In this document: one piece after another, positions 5,931 to 11,783 of the stretch
How the letters are laid out: the number at the start of each line of letters is the position of its first letter
How positions within the stretch are numbered: position 1 is the first letter of the stretch
From: an uncultured Saprospiraceae bacterium
GTDB taxonomy: Bacteria; Bacteroidota; Bacteroidia; Chitinophagales; Saprospiraceae
Assembly (NCBI GenBank): GCA_937127195.1
Contig: CAKZLT010000715.1
Span: 1 to 11,783, forward strand
Direction of reading: 5' to 3'
Length of the DNA stretch: 11,783 nucleotides
The notes under the pieces: model-generated
The model's database searches: none
Told to the model about the DNA's origin: nothing
The model's input: only the letters and a program-made list of their open reading frames with translations
Translations under genes and position numbers: made by a program

Positions 5931-7213
5931 TCACTACTAAAAATAAATTTTGATAATATAAAAAAAGCGAATATCATGTGTTTGCAAAAATCTTTCAAAA
6001 AGAAAAATACACATGAATTCGCTCAAGTACAATATACAAGAAATTTCAAGTTTATTCAAAGGTATAAAGCCAAAACGATTAGATTTATTTTTCAAATTAA
6101 GTTTTTCTATTTTATCATCAAAAACAGTATGTCTTTATAAGACAGTAGATGAAGCGATAAAAGTAATTCCGAGTAAAAATATAGAAAGTTGTTATCAAAA
6201 GTTAGTCAACTTTTTTTGCACGGGCTTATCAGATTTATACTTAGATTCTATCTTTAAAGTAATAATTTACTTATTTGGAGGAAAAAAGGGAAAAAAGGAA
6301 GAAGATAAAATATATCTATCTATAGATAGGACAACATGGCAAATTGGTCAACGTCGGATTAACCTTTTAGTAATAGGAGTTGTTCATAAAAATATTTGTA
6401 TTCCCTTGGTATGGAAAGATTTAGGGCGAAAAGGAAACTCTAACACCAAACAACGTTTGGAACTTTTAGATAGATTATTAACTGGTTGGAAAGAGTTGTC
6501 TTTTGAAGTACCTTTATTAGAAATAAGTGGCGACCGTGAATTTATAGGCGATGAATGGCTCGTTGGTTTGGAGCATAGAGGTTTAGATTTTGTGCTACGA
6601 TTAAAAGAAAATCAGCAATTTCATGTTTGGCATAAAAAAAAATTATCTGCTAAAAAAGTAAACTTGAAATCTTTAGCTAAAAGACTTCAAGGTAAGCAAA
6701 AAGCATGGACTGAAATTGTTACAGAAAGTGGTTATATAGTTAAACTCATTATTATTCCTAATACGGGTAGAAATGCAAAAAAAGAACCATTTTTATTTTT
6801 AGTCACTAATGTTCCAGAAGCAGATATTCAACAAATACAAGAAAAATTTGGTTTTCGTTGGAGTATAGAATGCTGCTTTAAACATTTAAAATCAAATGGT
6901 TTTCATTTAAAAGAAATTAGCTTAGAACATGAACACAAAATCCACTTAATGTTAGCTATTTTAACATTTTTGTATGCTTTATGTATTCACGAAGGTCTCG
7001 AAAAGGGAACAAAAAAAATGAAAAAATACGCTAACGGGCAGTCTTACAGGGTAAAATCTGTTTTTAGAAGCGGATTATCTATTCTAAAAGAACAAATAAG
7101 CTCAGTCGAAGAATTAGTAAATTTACTAAAAAGAGTAATTATAGAAAAATGGAAATCAAACCTTTTCTTAGAGCATAAAAATCATATTAAATTTATTTAC
7201 ATTTAGTAGTAAA
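5930..7213 (+). mobile_element. IS4-family insertion sequence, apparently complete
   Basis: The element is 1284 bp with one transposase gene. The terminal repeats are TTCACTACTAAA on the left and, reversed, TTTACTACTAAA on the right (11 of 12 matching). After a 4-nt offset both ends share AATAAATTT. The 9-bp target duplication GTGCGTCAC fits the 9 to 12 bp usual for IS4-type transposition. Both ends, the duplication and the reading frame are intact, so the insertion appears recent and possibly active. Because GTG...CAC of the duplication is itself symmetric, the ends could be read as CACTT... with a 3-bp duplication, but the 9-bp reading fits the family better. Confidence 0.8.
6013..7206 (+). 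CDS. IS4-family DDE transposase
   Basis: This 397-residue cytoplasmic protein cuts and pastes its element through an RNase H-like DDE fold. The first Asp is in YLSIDRTTWQ (D105), the second in EISGDREFIG (D174), and the Glu in FGFRWSIECCFKHLKSNG (E286). The segment F279-x2-R282-x3-E286-x6-K293 is the IS4 YREK signature with Tyr replaced by Phe. A beta-strand-rich insertion between the second Asp and the Glu is usual for the IS4 family. The stop codon TAG lies inside the right terminal repeat, and 83 nt separate the left end from ATG. No frameshift or internal stop was seen, so it is probably functional. The gene is AT-rich with poor codons compared with neighbours, consistent with acquisition. 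Confidence 0.93.
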   Translation: MNSLKYNIQEISSLFKGIKPKRLDLFFKLSFSILSSKTVCLYKTVDEAIKVIPSKNIESCYQKLVNFFCTGLSDLYLDSIFKVIIYLFGGKKGKKEEDKIYLSIDRTTWQIGQRRINLLVIGVVHKNICIPLVWKDLGRKGNSNTKQRLELLDRLLTGWKELSFEVPLLEISGDREFIGDEWLVGLEHRGLDFVLRLKENQQFHVWHKKKLSAKKVNLKSLAKRLQGKQKAWTEIVTESGYIVKLIIIPNTGRNAKKEPFLFLVTNVPEADIQQIQEKFGFRWSIECCFKHLKSNGFHLKEISLEHEHKIHLMLAILTFLYALCIHEGLEKGTKKMKKYANGQSYRVKSVFRSGLSILKEQISSVEELVNLLKRVIIEKWKSNLFLEHKNHIKFIYI

Positions 7214-7222
7214 GTGCGTCAC
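7214..7222 (+). repeat. Right 9-bp target-site duplication of the IS
   Basis: This is the second copy of GTGCGTCAC, directly after the right IS end. Beyond it the remaining 48 bp of the interrupted MITE-like element resume. Confidence 0.75.
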
Positions 7223-7270
7223 CAAGTATTTTTAATGAGATTAACTATCACTGCAATCTGTTACAATCAG

Positions 7271-7278
7271 GATATTTT
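7271..7278 (+). repeat. Right 8-bp target-site duplication of the MITE-like element
   Basis: This is the second copy of GATATTTT, directly after the right terminal repeat, matching 5744-5751. Confidence 0.7.
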
Positions 7279-7303
7279 AAATTCATTTATCTAAAATACA
7301 GTT

Positions 7304-7332
7304 TTGTAGTTACAACTTCAATTGTTATTTTG
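7304..7332 (+). promoter_or_regulatory. Possible promoter of the SNF2 helicase gene
   Basis: TTG at 7304-7306 is followed after 19 nt by TATTTTG (7326-7332), one base short of the Bacteroidota -7 consensus TAnnTTTG. A start site near 7340 would give a leader of about 90 nt and would exclude ATG 7330 as the translation start. The box lies just outside the right edge of the MITE-like element. Confidence 0.35.
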
Positions 7333-7428
7333 CCTTTCAATTATTTCTTAAATTTACAACTTACCTTTTTTGACGAAAAGCATTTTTATAAAAAAGAAAA
7401 GAATAATCAACTGCCCGTGGAAAAAACA

Positions 7429-10359
7429 ATGAACAATCAATACGAAATTATCTATAATTTAGAATATTACTCCAATTTTGCTTTTTTGCCATCGGCTTTT
7501 GTCACGACCAGAAACGAAGAAGGGAAATTGACTTACATTCAGCGCAAAGTTTCTGCGGATACACTAGAGAATTACGGTGACGATTTCGCGCCTATTCACA
7601 GGCGTTTGCTCGAAATTGTCGATAGCCTTCAGATTACGCCCATCGAAAAGAAATACAACCTCAATAATCGCCGCAAAAAAACGATTGTTCAACTCATCGA
7701 AAACAAAGCTGTCAAAGCAAACATTATCCAATATATTGGTCAAAGGCTTTCTACCTTACTAGACGGTATCAACAGAAACGGGCTTCATCTCTGCATGGAT
7801 GCGCGTCGAAAAGATTGGATTAAGGACATAAGTATTGGATTGAGTCGTCGTCCGTTGTTTCCCGATTTGAATTTTGTTAAAAAATCGGATGGAATTTCTT
7901 ACCAAATGCGCTTATCGAATGGTGAATTTACTTGGAAGTTAAGCAACCGAGAGATTCAAGTCATCACGAACACGCCAGCATGGATTATTATCAATCGTCG
8001 CTTATTCCATGTCTTGAATATTAATGGAAATATGGTGAAGCCATTCCGAAAAAAAGACGAGGTATTCATCAATCAGAGTTTTGTTAAAGAGTATTTTCAA
8101 AAATTTATACTTAAAATTGTTTCTAAAGCAACAATCAACGCGGAAGGTTTTGATATTATTCAATATAAAACACTCAAAAAAACGGTTCTCTCTTTTCGCC
8201 ATAATTTTATGACTAAAGAATATGCACTTGAGATTCAGTTTGATTATGAAAAAGCGCAATTCGGCATTGAAGACAAACAGCGCGACAAAACGAGTTTGGA
8301 CTTTAAAGGTGAAGAAATTACCATTCATCAAGCGCGTCGAAGCCGATTGCTAGAAACCGAACGATTAGATTATCTCAAAAGCCTAGGGCTTGAAGCCAAA
8401 GGCGGAAAATATTTGAAGCTAGAAGGTATTGACCACAAAACACCTTATGGACTTTTGGAATGGTTGATTCTACATTCGGAGCAATTAAAAGAGAGAGGTT
8501 TTGAGGTTGAAAAAGTAGATTTTGAAGAAAAAACAGTCGTACTTTCTGCGCCTACTCTACAACTTAACCTCAAACAGTTTAATGATTGGTTTGATATTCA
8601 TGGCGTAATTGAAATCGAAGGATTTACGATTCCATTCTATGCATTGGCACAATATATTCGTCAATATATTCGACTATACCCATTGCCAAATGGCTCTTTT
8701 TTCTTGATACCAGAAGAATGGATGGAACGTTATCAAGCGTTATTTCAATTAGCAAAAGTTCGTAAAAATGGGCTTCAACTCAACAAAAGTCAGTTTCCAA
8801 TTCTAAAAAAACTCAAATTTGATAAAGCTGAGGAAGAACTACAAGAGACGCTTCAACAAGATTTTTCTATCATTGATTATTCACCACCAAAAACACTCAA
8901 AGCAACGCTTCGACCTTATCAGAAAGAAGGTATAAAATGGCTCATTCATTTGTATCATAATCAACTAGGTGCCTGCCTTGCAGATGATATGGGACTTGGT
9001 AAGACTTTGCAAACTATTGCAATGTTGCTTTATGCCAAAGAACAAAAAACGGAGAAAAGAGAATCTACCAATACTGGCAAACAACTGAATATGTTTGGCG
9101 CGCATCAAGCTGCACTTGATGATTTTAGTCCATTGAATGCTATGGTGATTTTGCCTGCGTCATTGGTTTTTAATTGGGAAGAAGAAATCCGAAAATTTGC
9201 ACCGCAGTTGACCATTTATAAGCATATTGGAGCAAAACGAAATAAAAAAGCGGCTTTATTATATGGTTTCGATGTAATGCTTACGACTTATCATACAGCC
9301 TTGCGAGATATTGACCTTTTGCAAGATTTGGTCTTTGAATACATTGTACTTGACGAAAGTCAACAAATCAAGAACAAGGATTCTAAGATATTCAAAGCCA
9401 TCAATCGCTTACAAGCGAATCACAAAATTTCGTTGAGTGGTACGCCAATCGAAAACTCTCTTTCTGACCTTTGGTCACAGATGCAATTTATCAATCCAGA
9501 GTTATTAGGCGGTTTTACTTTTTTTAAAAAAGCCTTTATTGCGCCTATCGAAAGGAAGCAAGACGAAGCCCAAAAAGAACGCTTAAAATCGTTGATTGCT
9601 CCTTATATGCTGCGTCGAACTAAAGAGTCGGTTGCTAAAGATTTACCAAGTTTGACTGAGCAGGTTTTTTATTCTGAAATGTCTGACCAACAGCGCAAAC
9701 TCTACGAAAGAGAAAAATCTGCTGCTCGAAATCATATTTTGGATAATTATGGAAAAGGCTTAAAATTTAGCAACATCGTTTTGAATACCTTGATGAAATT
9801 GCGCCAAATTGCCAATCATCCTTTGCTCGCATCAGAAGAATATAATTACAAATCGGGTAAGTTCAATGATATTATTCATCACTTAGAAACCATTCAGAAA
9901 GGCGGACACAAGACGTTGATTTTCTCTCAATTTGTTACACATCTGGAGTTATTTAAACAGCATTTTCATAAAGAAAACTGGCAATATAGTTGGCTAACAG
10001 GAAAGAACACCAGCAAGCAACGCCAGCAATCCATCAAAGATTTTCAGAGTGACGAAGCCATAAAAGCTTTTTTAATTTCTTTGAAAGCTGGTGGAACAGG
10101 CTTGAATTTGACGGCAGCCGATTATGTGTTTATCACTGACCCGTGGTGGAATCCTTCTGCCGAAAGGCAAGCCATAGCGCGAGCGCATCGAATTGGACAA
10201 ACCAAAAATGTGATTGCTATTAAATTTATCACTAAAGATACTATCGAAGAAAAAATCCTCAAACTCCAAGAACGCAAGCGACAACTTGCCGAAGATATTA
10301 TTGAGAGTAATGATAAAATTCAATTCTCGAAGAAGGATTTGGCGTTTTTGTTAGAGTAA
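7429..10359 (+). CDS. SNF2-family DEAD/DEAH-box-like helicase (DNA translocase)
   Basis: This 976-residue protein (from ATG 7429) is an ATP-driven double-stranded DNA translocase of the SNF2/HepA type. The motor starts at LRPYQKEGIKWL (494-505). Motif I is DDMGLGKT (519-526), Ia is VILPASLVFNW, II is DESQ (642-645), III is LSGTPIEN (669-676), V is SLKAGGTGLNLTAAD (884-898), and VI is QAIARAHRIGQ (914-924). Residues 1 to about 490 are a large N-terminal region with no CxC zinc pair or SWIM motif. Between motifs I and Ia is a variable insertion (about 536-568) with QLNMF at 552-556. An upstream ATG at 7330 would add 33 poorly conserved-looking residues and coincides with the likely -7 box, so 7429 is preferred. 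Role in DNA repair, transcription recycling or chromatin-like remodelling is not fixed by sequence. Confidence 0.93.
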   Translation: MNNQYEIIYNLEYYSNFAFLPSAFVTTRNEEGKLTYIQRKVSADTLENYGDDFAPIHRRLLEIVDSLQITPIEKKYNLNNRRKKTIVQLIENKAVKANIIQYIGQRLSTLLDGINRNGLHLCMDARRKDWIKDISIGLSRRPLFPDLNFVKKSDGISYQMRLSNGEFTWKLSNREIQVITNTPAWIIINRRLFHVLNINGNMVKPFRKKDEVFINQSFVKEYFQKFILKIVSKATINAEGFDIIQYKTLKKTVLSFRHNFMTKEYALEIQFDYEKAQFGIEDKQRDKTSLDFKGEEITIHQARRSRLLETERLDYLKSLGLEAKGGKYLKLEGIDHKTPYGLLEWLILHSEQLKERGFEVEKVDFEEKTVVLSAPTLQLNLKQFNDWFDIHGVIEIEGFTIPFYALAQYIRQYIRLYPLPNGSFFLIPEEWMERYQALFQLAKVRKNGLQLNKSQFPILKKLKFDKAEEELQETLQQDFSIIDYSPPKTLKATLRPYQKEGIKWLIHLYHNQLGACLADDMGLGKTLQTIAMLLYAKEQKTEKRESTNTGKQLNMFGAHQAALDDFSPLNAMVILPASLVFNWEEEIRKFAPQLTIYKHIGAKRNKKAALLYGFDVMLTTYHTALRDIDLLQDLVFEYIVLDESQQIKNKDSKIFKAINRLQANHKISLSGTPIENSLSDLWSQMQFINPELLGGFTFFKKAFIAPIERKQDEAQKERLKSLIAPYMLRRTKESVAKDLPSLTEQVFYSEMSDQQRKLYEREKSAARNHILDNYGKGLKFSNIVLNTLMKLRQIANHPLLASEEYNYKSGKFNDIIHHLETIQKGGHKTLIFSQFVTHLELFKQHFHKENWQYSWLTGKNTSKQRQQSIKDFQSDEAIKAFLISLKAGGTGLNLTAADYVFITDPWWNPSAERQAIARAHRIGQTKNVIAIKFITKDTIEEKILKLQERKRQLAEDIIESNDKIQFSKKDLAFLLE

Positions 10360-10383
10360 TGATTAAGTTTTTTTTTATAAAAA

Positions 10384-10415
10384 AAAGAGAGATAACTTTT
10401 CAGTTATCTCTCTTT
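10384..10415. terminator. Bidirectional terminator between the helicase and secreted-protein genes
   Basis: A perfect 13-bp stem (AAAGAGAGATAAC at 10384-10396 with 10403-10415) has a 6-nt loop. On the minus strand it is followed by eight T residues, a strong terminator for the secreted-protein gene 40 bp upstream. On the plus strand it lies 24 nt after the helicase stop and can serve that convergent gene too. Confidence 0.88.
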
Positions 10416-10455
10416 AAATAAACAAAACAAAATTTTAAATTCTTTGGGAGTTTTT

Positions 10456-11088
10456 TTAGTTCATTAAAACCATTTCTTCACCATTCTCTAACATCCAGTT
10501 ATTGAAAGTTTCGATGATTTGAGCAACATGCTTGAAACCATTTCCTCTACTTCCTACTTTCGCTTGTAACTCAGGATATTCAGCAACCATTTCTTTTAAT
10601 ACTGTTCTGTAGTTTTTCTTAGTAAGAACAACTAATTCGTTTGCTGTTTTTTCAACATAAATGATATGCTCAAATGGAGTTTCTACATTAGAATTCATTT
10701 CTACGAAGTGATTGTACATGTTAACTGTACCAGTTACTTGACGCTCGATTAATACTTCTTTTGGTCCAAAAGCGATAGGAGAACGCTCAACTGTTTTTTT
10801 AACATAAGTGATTTTAGATGTGAAGTGTTGACGAGTTTTGTGATTCCACTGTTCAACTTCAAAACCATATTCTTTAACTTCTTTTGCTTTGAAAGTAGAT
10901 TTTTTTCCAGCGTTAGATGTGAATTTTACTTTTACTTCATTTAAAGAAGGTGATAACATTTCAATATTTCCTTCTAAAGTTTCACCGTTAGTAGTGATAA
11001 CATAACCTTCATAAACTTTCTTAGCGTCAGCACTAGCAGAAAAAGAGAAAGCAAAAATTGCGATTGTTAGTAAAAGTAAATTTTTCAT
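10456..11088 (-). CDS. Secreted protein of unknown function, first tandem copy
   Basis: This 210-residue protein has a signal peptide (MKNLLLLTIAIFAFSFSASADA, cleavage near residue 22). The mature part opens with a small beta-strand module, KKVYEGYVITTNGETLEGNI, then VKVKFTSNAGKKSTFKAKEVKEYGF. This recalls the many Bacteroidota periplasmic or surface proteins with a 'GYVxTxxGDTLxGxI...F....Kxxx.xYGF' start, whose function is unknown. The C-terminus is helical and charged (ETFNNWMLENGEEMVLMN). I chose ATG 11088 because the signal peptide begins there; the frame stays open upstream to ATG 11139, but that would place a polar extension before the signal. Codons favour GCT, GGT, CGT, AAC and TTC, unlike the neighbours, which suggests high expression. 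A second copy lies upstream, entering the window at 11743. Confidence 0.85.
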   Translation of the reverse strand: MKNLLLLTIAIFAFSFSASADAKKVYEGYVITTNGETLEGNIEMLSPSLNEVKVKFTSNAGKKSTFKAKEVKEYGFEVEQWNHKTRQHFTSKITYVKKTVERSPIAFGPKEVLIERQVTGTVNMYNHFVEMNSNVETPFEHIIYVEKTANELVVLTKKNYRTVLKEMVAEYPELQAKVGSRGNGFKHVAQIIETFNNWMLENGEEMVLMN

Positions 11089-11121
11089 GTTTATTTTATT
11101 TTGTTTGTTTATTTGTTTGTC
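11089..11121 (-). promoter_or_regulatory. A-rich, SD-less leader of the secreted-protein gene
   Basis: On the minus strand the 33 nt before ATG consist almost only of A, C and T, with repeated AAACAAA units and no purine-rich Shine-Dalgarno motif. Such unstructured A-rich leaders are the normal strong initiation context in Bacteroidota. An AAGGA lies further upstream, too distant to act as a ribosome site. Confidence 0.35.
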
Positions 11122-11670
11122 GCTATTTCCTTTCGACACTTCAAAGAAGCAGCATTTACTCTTTTATTTCTTATGCGTATTTCTATATTTGTGACATAAC
11201 ATAATTGTAAAAACAAACACAATGTATTATTTTACTACTTTAGGCTCGATTTTTGTTACTATTTATGTATAATTATATATCTTTTTTTTGATGAAAAAAG
11301 TTGATTTTTTTAAAAAAAAAGTAAAAACAACCCCTATTTAAACTTAAAAGCTTCTTTTGTAGAGATTAATAAAATAATTCAGCAACTTCTTATTTATTCA
11401 ACTCCTTCAATATAATTCAATTCATTTCCTTAATAATCAGGTTAATTTTAATAACAATGTTTCTATAAAAAAAATAAGTAATTATTTTTTTGCCTGATTA
11501 TTTTATAAGTTTCCCTTTCAATTTTTCTGACAAGCAGCAATAATAACCTAAGTAGTTAACCCAATTAGTCATATCGGCATCTTTAAGAGAGTAGAGGTAA
11601 ATACGTAATTTTTGCTCATTTACTTACTATTTTGGGTGACTTTGGTTAGAGGCATAATCTATTTACAAAA

Positions 11671-11702
11671 AAAGAGAGATAACTTTTCAGTTATCTCTCT
11701 TT
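11671..11702 (-). terminator. Terminator of the second tandem copy
   Basis: This is the same 13-bp stem and 6-nt loop as at 10384-10415 (11671-11683 with 11690-11702), with seven T residues after it on the minus strand. It should end the transcript of the upstream partial gene before the promoter of copy one. Confidence 0.85.
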
Positions 11703-11742
11703 AAACAAACAAAACAAAATTTTAAATTCTTTGGGAGTTTTT

Positions 11743-11783
11743 TTAGTTCATTAAAACCATTTCTTCACCATTCTCTAACATCC
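11743..11783 (-). CDS. Partial second copy of the secreted protein, C-terminus only
   Basis: Only the last 13 codons and the stop-side sequence are in the window, reading WMLENGEEMVLMN then TAA, identical to the C-terminus of the gene at 10456-11088. The rest, including any signal peptide, lies beyond the window edge. It is on the same strand and upstream of copy one, so the two form a head-to-tail tandem pair or part of a longer array. Whether the second copy is full length or a fragment cannot be seen. Confidence 0.8.
   Translation of the reverse strand, partial: MLENGEEMVLMN

Larger units (their letters stand above)
5752..7270. mobile_element. MITE-like nonautonomous element, interrupted by an IS4-family IS
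   Basis: The ends are 23-bp imperfect inverted repeats (5752-5774 and 7248-7270, 20 of 23 matching). The left starts CTGATTATAACGAATTGC and the right, reversed, starts CTGATTGTAACAGATTGC. The 8-bp direct repeat GATATTTT flanks the element. Removing the inserted IS and one copy of its 9-bp duplication leaves about 226 bp with no coding capacity and a large internal palindrome. An 8-bp duplication is typical of families such as IS1595, ISL3 or IS6, so the mobilising transposase may be of that sort; none of those is in the window. The insertion lies between a terminator and the promoter of the helicase gene, so it breaks no gene. Confidence 0.65.
11089..11742. other. Intergenic region between tandem secreted-protein genes
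   Basis: These 654 AT-rich bases separate copy one from the partial copy two. They contain the leader of copy one, a TATATTTG box on the plus strand (11184-11191) without a matching -33 element, a T7A9-type tract near 11310-11328, and a 10-bp inverted repeat AATAATCAGG (11432-11441) with CCTGATTATT (11493-11502). The terminator of copy two lies at 11671-11702. I saw no convincing coding sequence or known RNA gene. Confidence 0.6.
11667..11783 (-). repeat. Direct repeat of 10380-10496 (3' end of the secreted gene plus terminator)
   Basis: These 117 bases match 10380-10496 at a constant offset of 1287 bp with a single difference (T at 10419, C at 11706). The match covers the coding 3' end, the 3' untranslated stretch and the terminator, and it runs off the window edge. 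Confidence 0.95.

Noticed and set aside
5927..7216. Alternative IS boundaries beginning CACTT with a 3-bp duplication CGT
   Set aside because: The symmetry of GTGCGTCAC makes this readable, but a 9-bp duplication fits the IS4 family and a 3-bp one does not.
7330..7428. N-terminal extension of the helicase from ATG 7330
   Set aside because: The added residues do not look like part of the fold and the ATG coincides with the likely -7 box; ATG 7429 opens a sensible protein.
8002..8331. Minus-strand open frame of 109 codons inside the helicase gene
   Set aside because: It lies wholly within a strongly supported coding region, is Phe-rich and low in complexity, and is a shadow of the plus-strand gene; other overlapping frames (2105-2410, 10072-10323, 5472-5735, 3101-3304) were rejected for the same reason.
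11089..11139. Longer start for the secreted protein at ATG 11139
   Set aside because: It would put a polar 17-residue extension ahead of a well-formed signal peptide.
11184..11191. TATATTTG, a plus-strand match to the -7 consensus
   Set aside because: It has no -33 partner and no plus-strand gene downstream within the window.

Overview
The window looks like chromosomal DNA of a low-GC member of the Bacteroidota, probably Cytophagales-like. Three things point there: A-rich leaders without Shine-Dalgarno sequences, a -7 box of the TAnnTTTG type, and several families typical of that phylum (a DUF5777 barrel, a Clp-like ATPase with a non-Clp N-terminus, secreted 'GYxxTxxGxTLEG' proteins). No rRNA, tRNA or CRISPR array was found.

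Layout. At the left, on the minus strand, is a probable two-gene unit (3135 to 140): a 755-aa double-ring Clp/Hsp100-like AAA+ ATPase followed after 50 bp by a small secreted outer-membrane barrel protein. It ends at a palindromic hairpin (38-70). Its promoter region holds a -7 box overlapped by a perfect 9-bp-arm palindrome (3200-3218), a likely operator, and a hairpin at the start of the transcript. A divergent intergenic region (3136-3610) also holds an unexplained 23-bp perfect inverted repeat. On the plus strand follow a DUF5777 outer-membrane barrel (3611-4462) and a diheme cytochrome c (4592-5626), closed by a clear terminator (5651-5686). The cytochrome resembles the TsdA/SoxA type, with a candidate Cys heme ligand.

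Between that terminator and the next gene lies a nested mobile-element structure. A roughly 226-bp MITE-like element (23-bp imperfect terminal repeats, 8-bp target duplication GATATTTT) contains a two-tier 160-nt palindrome. It was itself interrupted by a 1284-bp IS4-family insertion sequence with a 9-bp target duplication, GTGCGTCAC. The IS transposase is intact and has a recognisable DDE triad and YREK-like signature.

To the right is a large SNF2-family helicase (7429-10359) with a complete motor and an insertion carrying a QLNMF motif that could bind the replication sliding clamp. It converges on a secreted protein of unknown function (11088 to 10456), with a strong hairpin terminator between them. 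The last ~117 bases of the window repeat the 3' end and terminator of that secreted gene at an offset of 1287 bp with one mismatch, so a second tandem copy continues beyond the window.

The most unusual items are the split-function Clp-like ATPase and its regulated operon, the doubly nested MITE/IS, the Cys-ligated cytochrome candidate and the tandem secreted-protein array. No single item proves a wholly new system.
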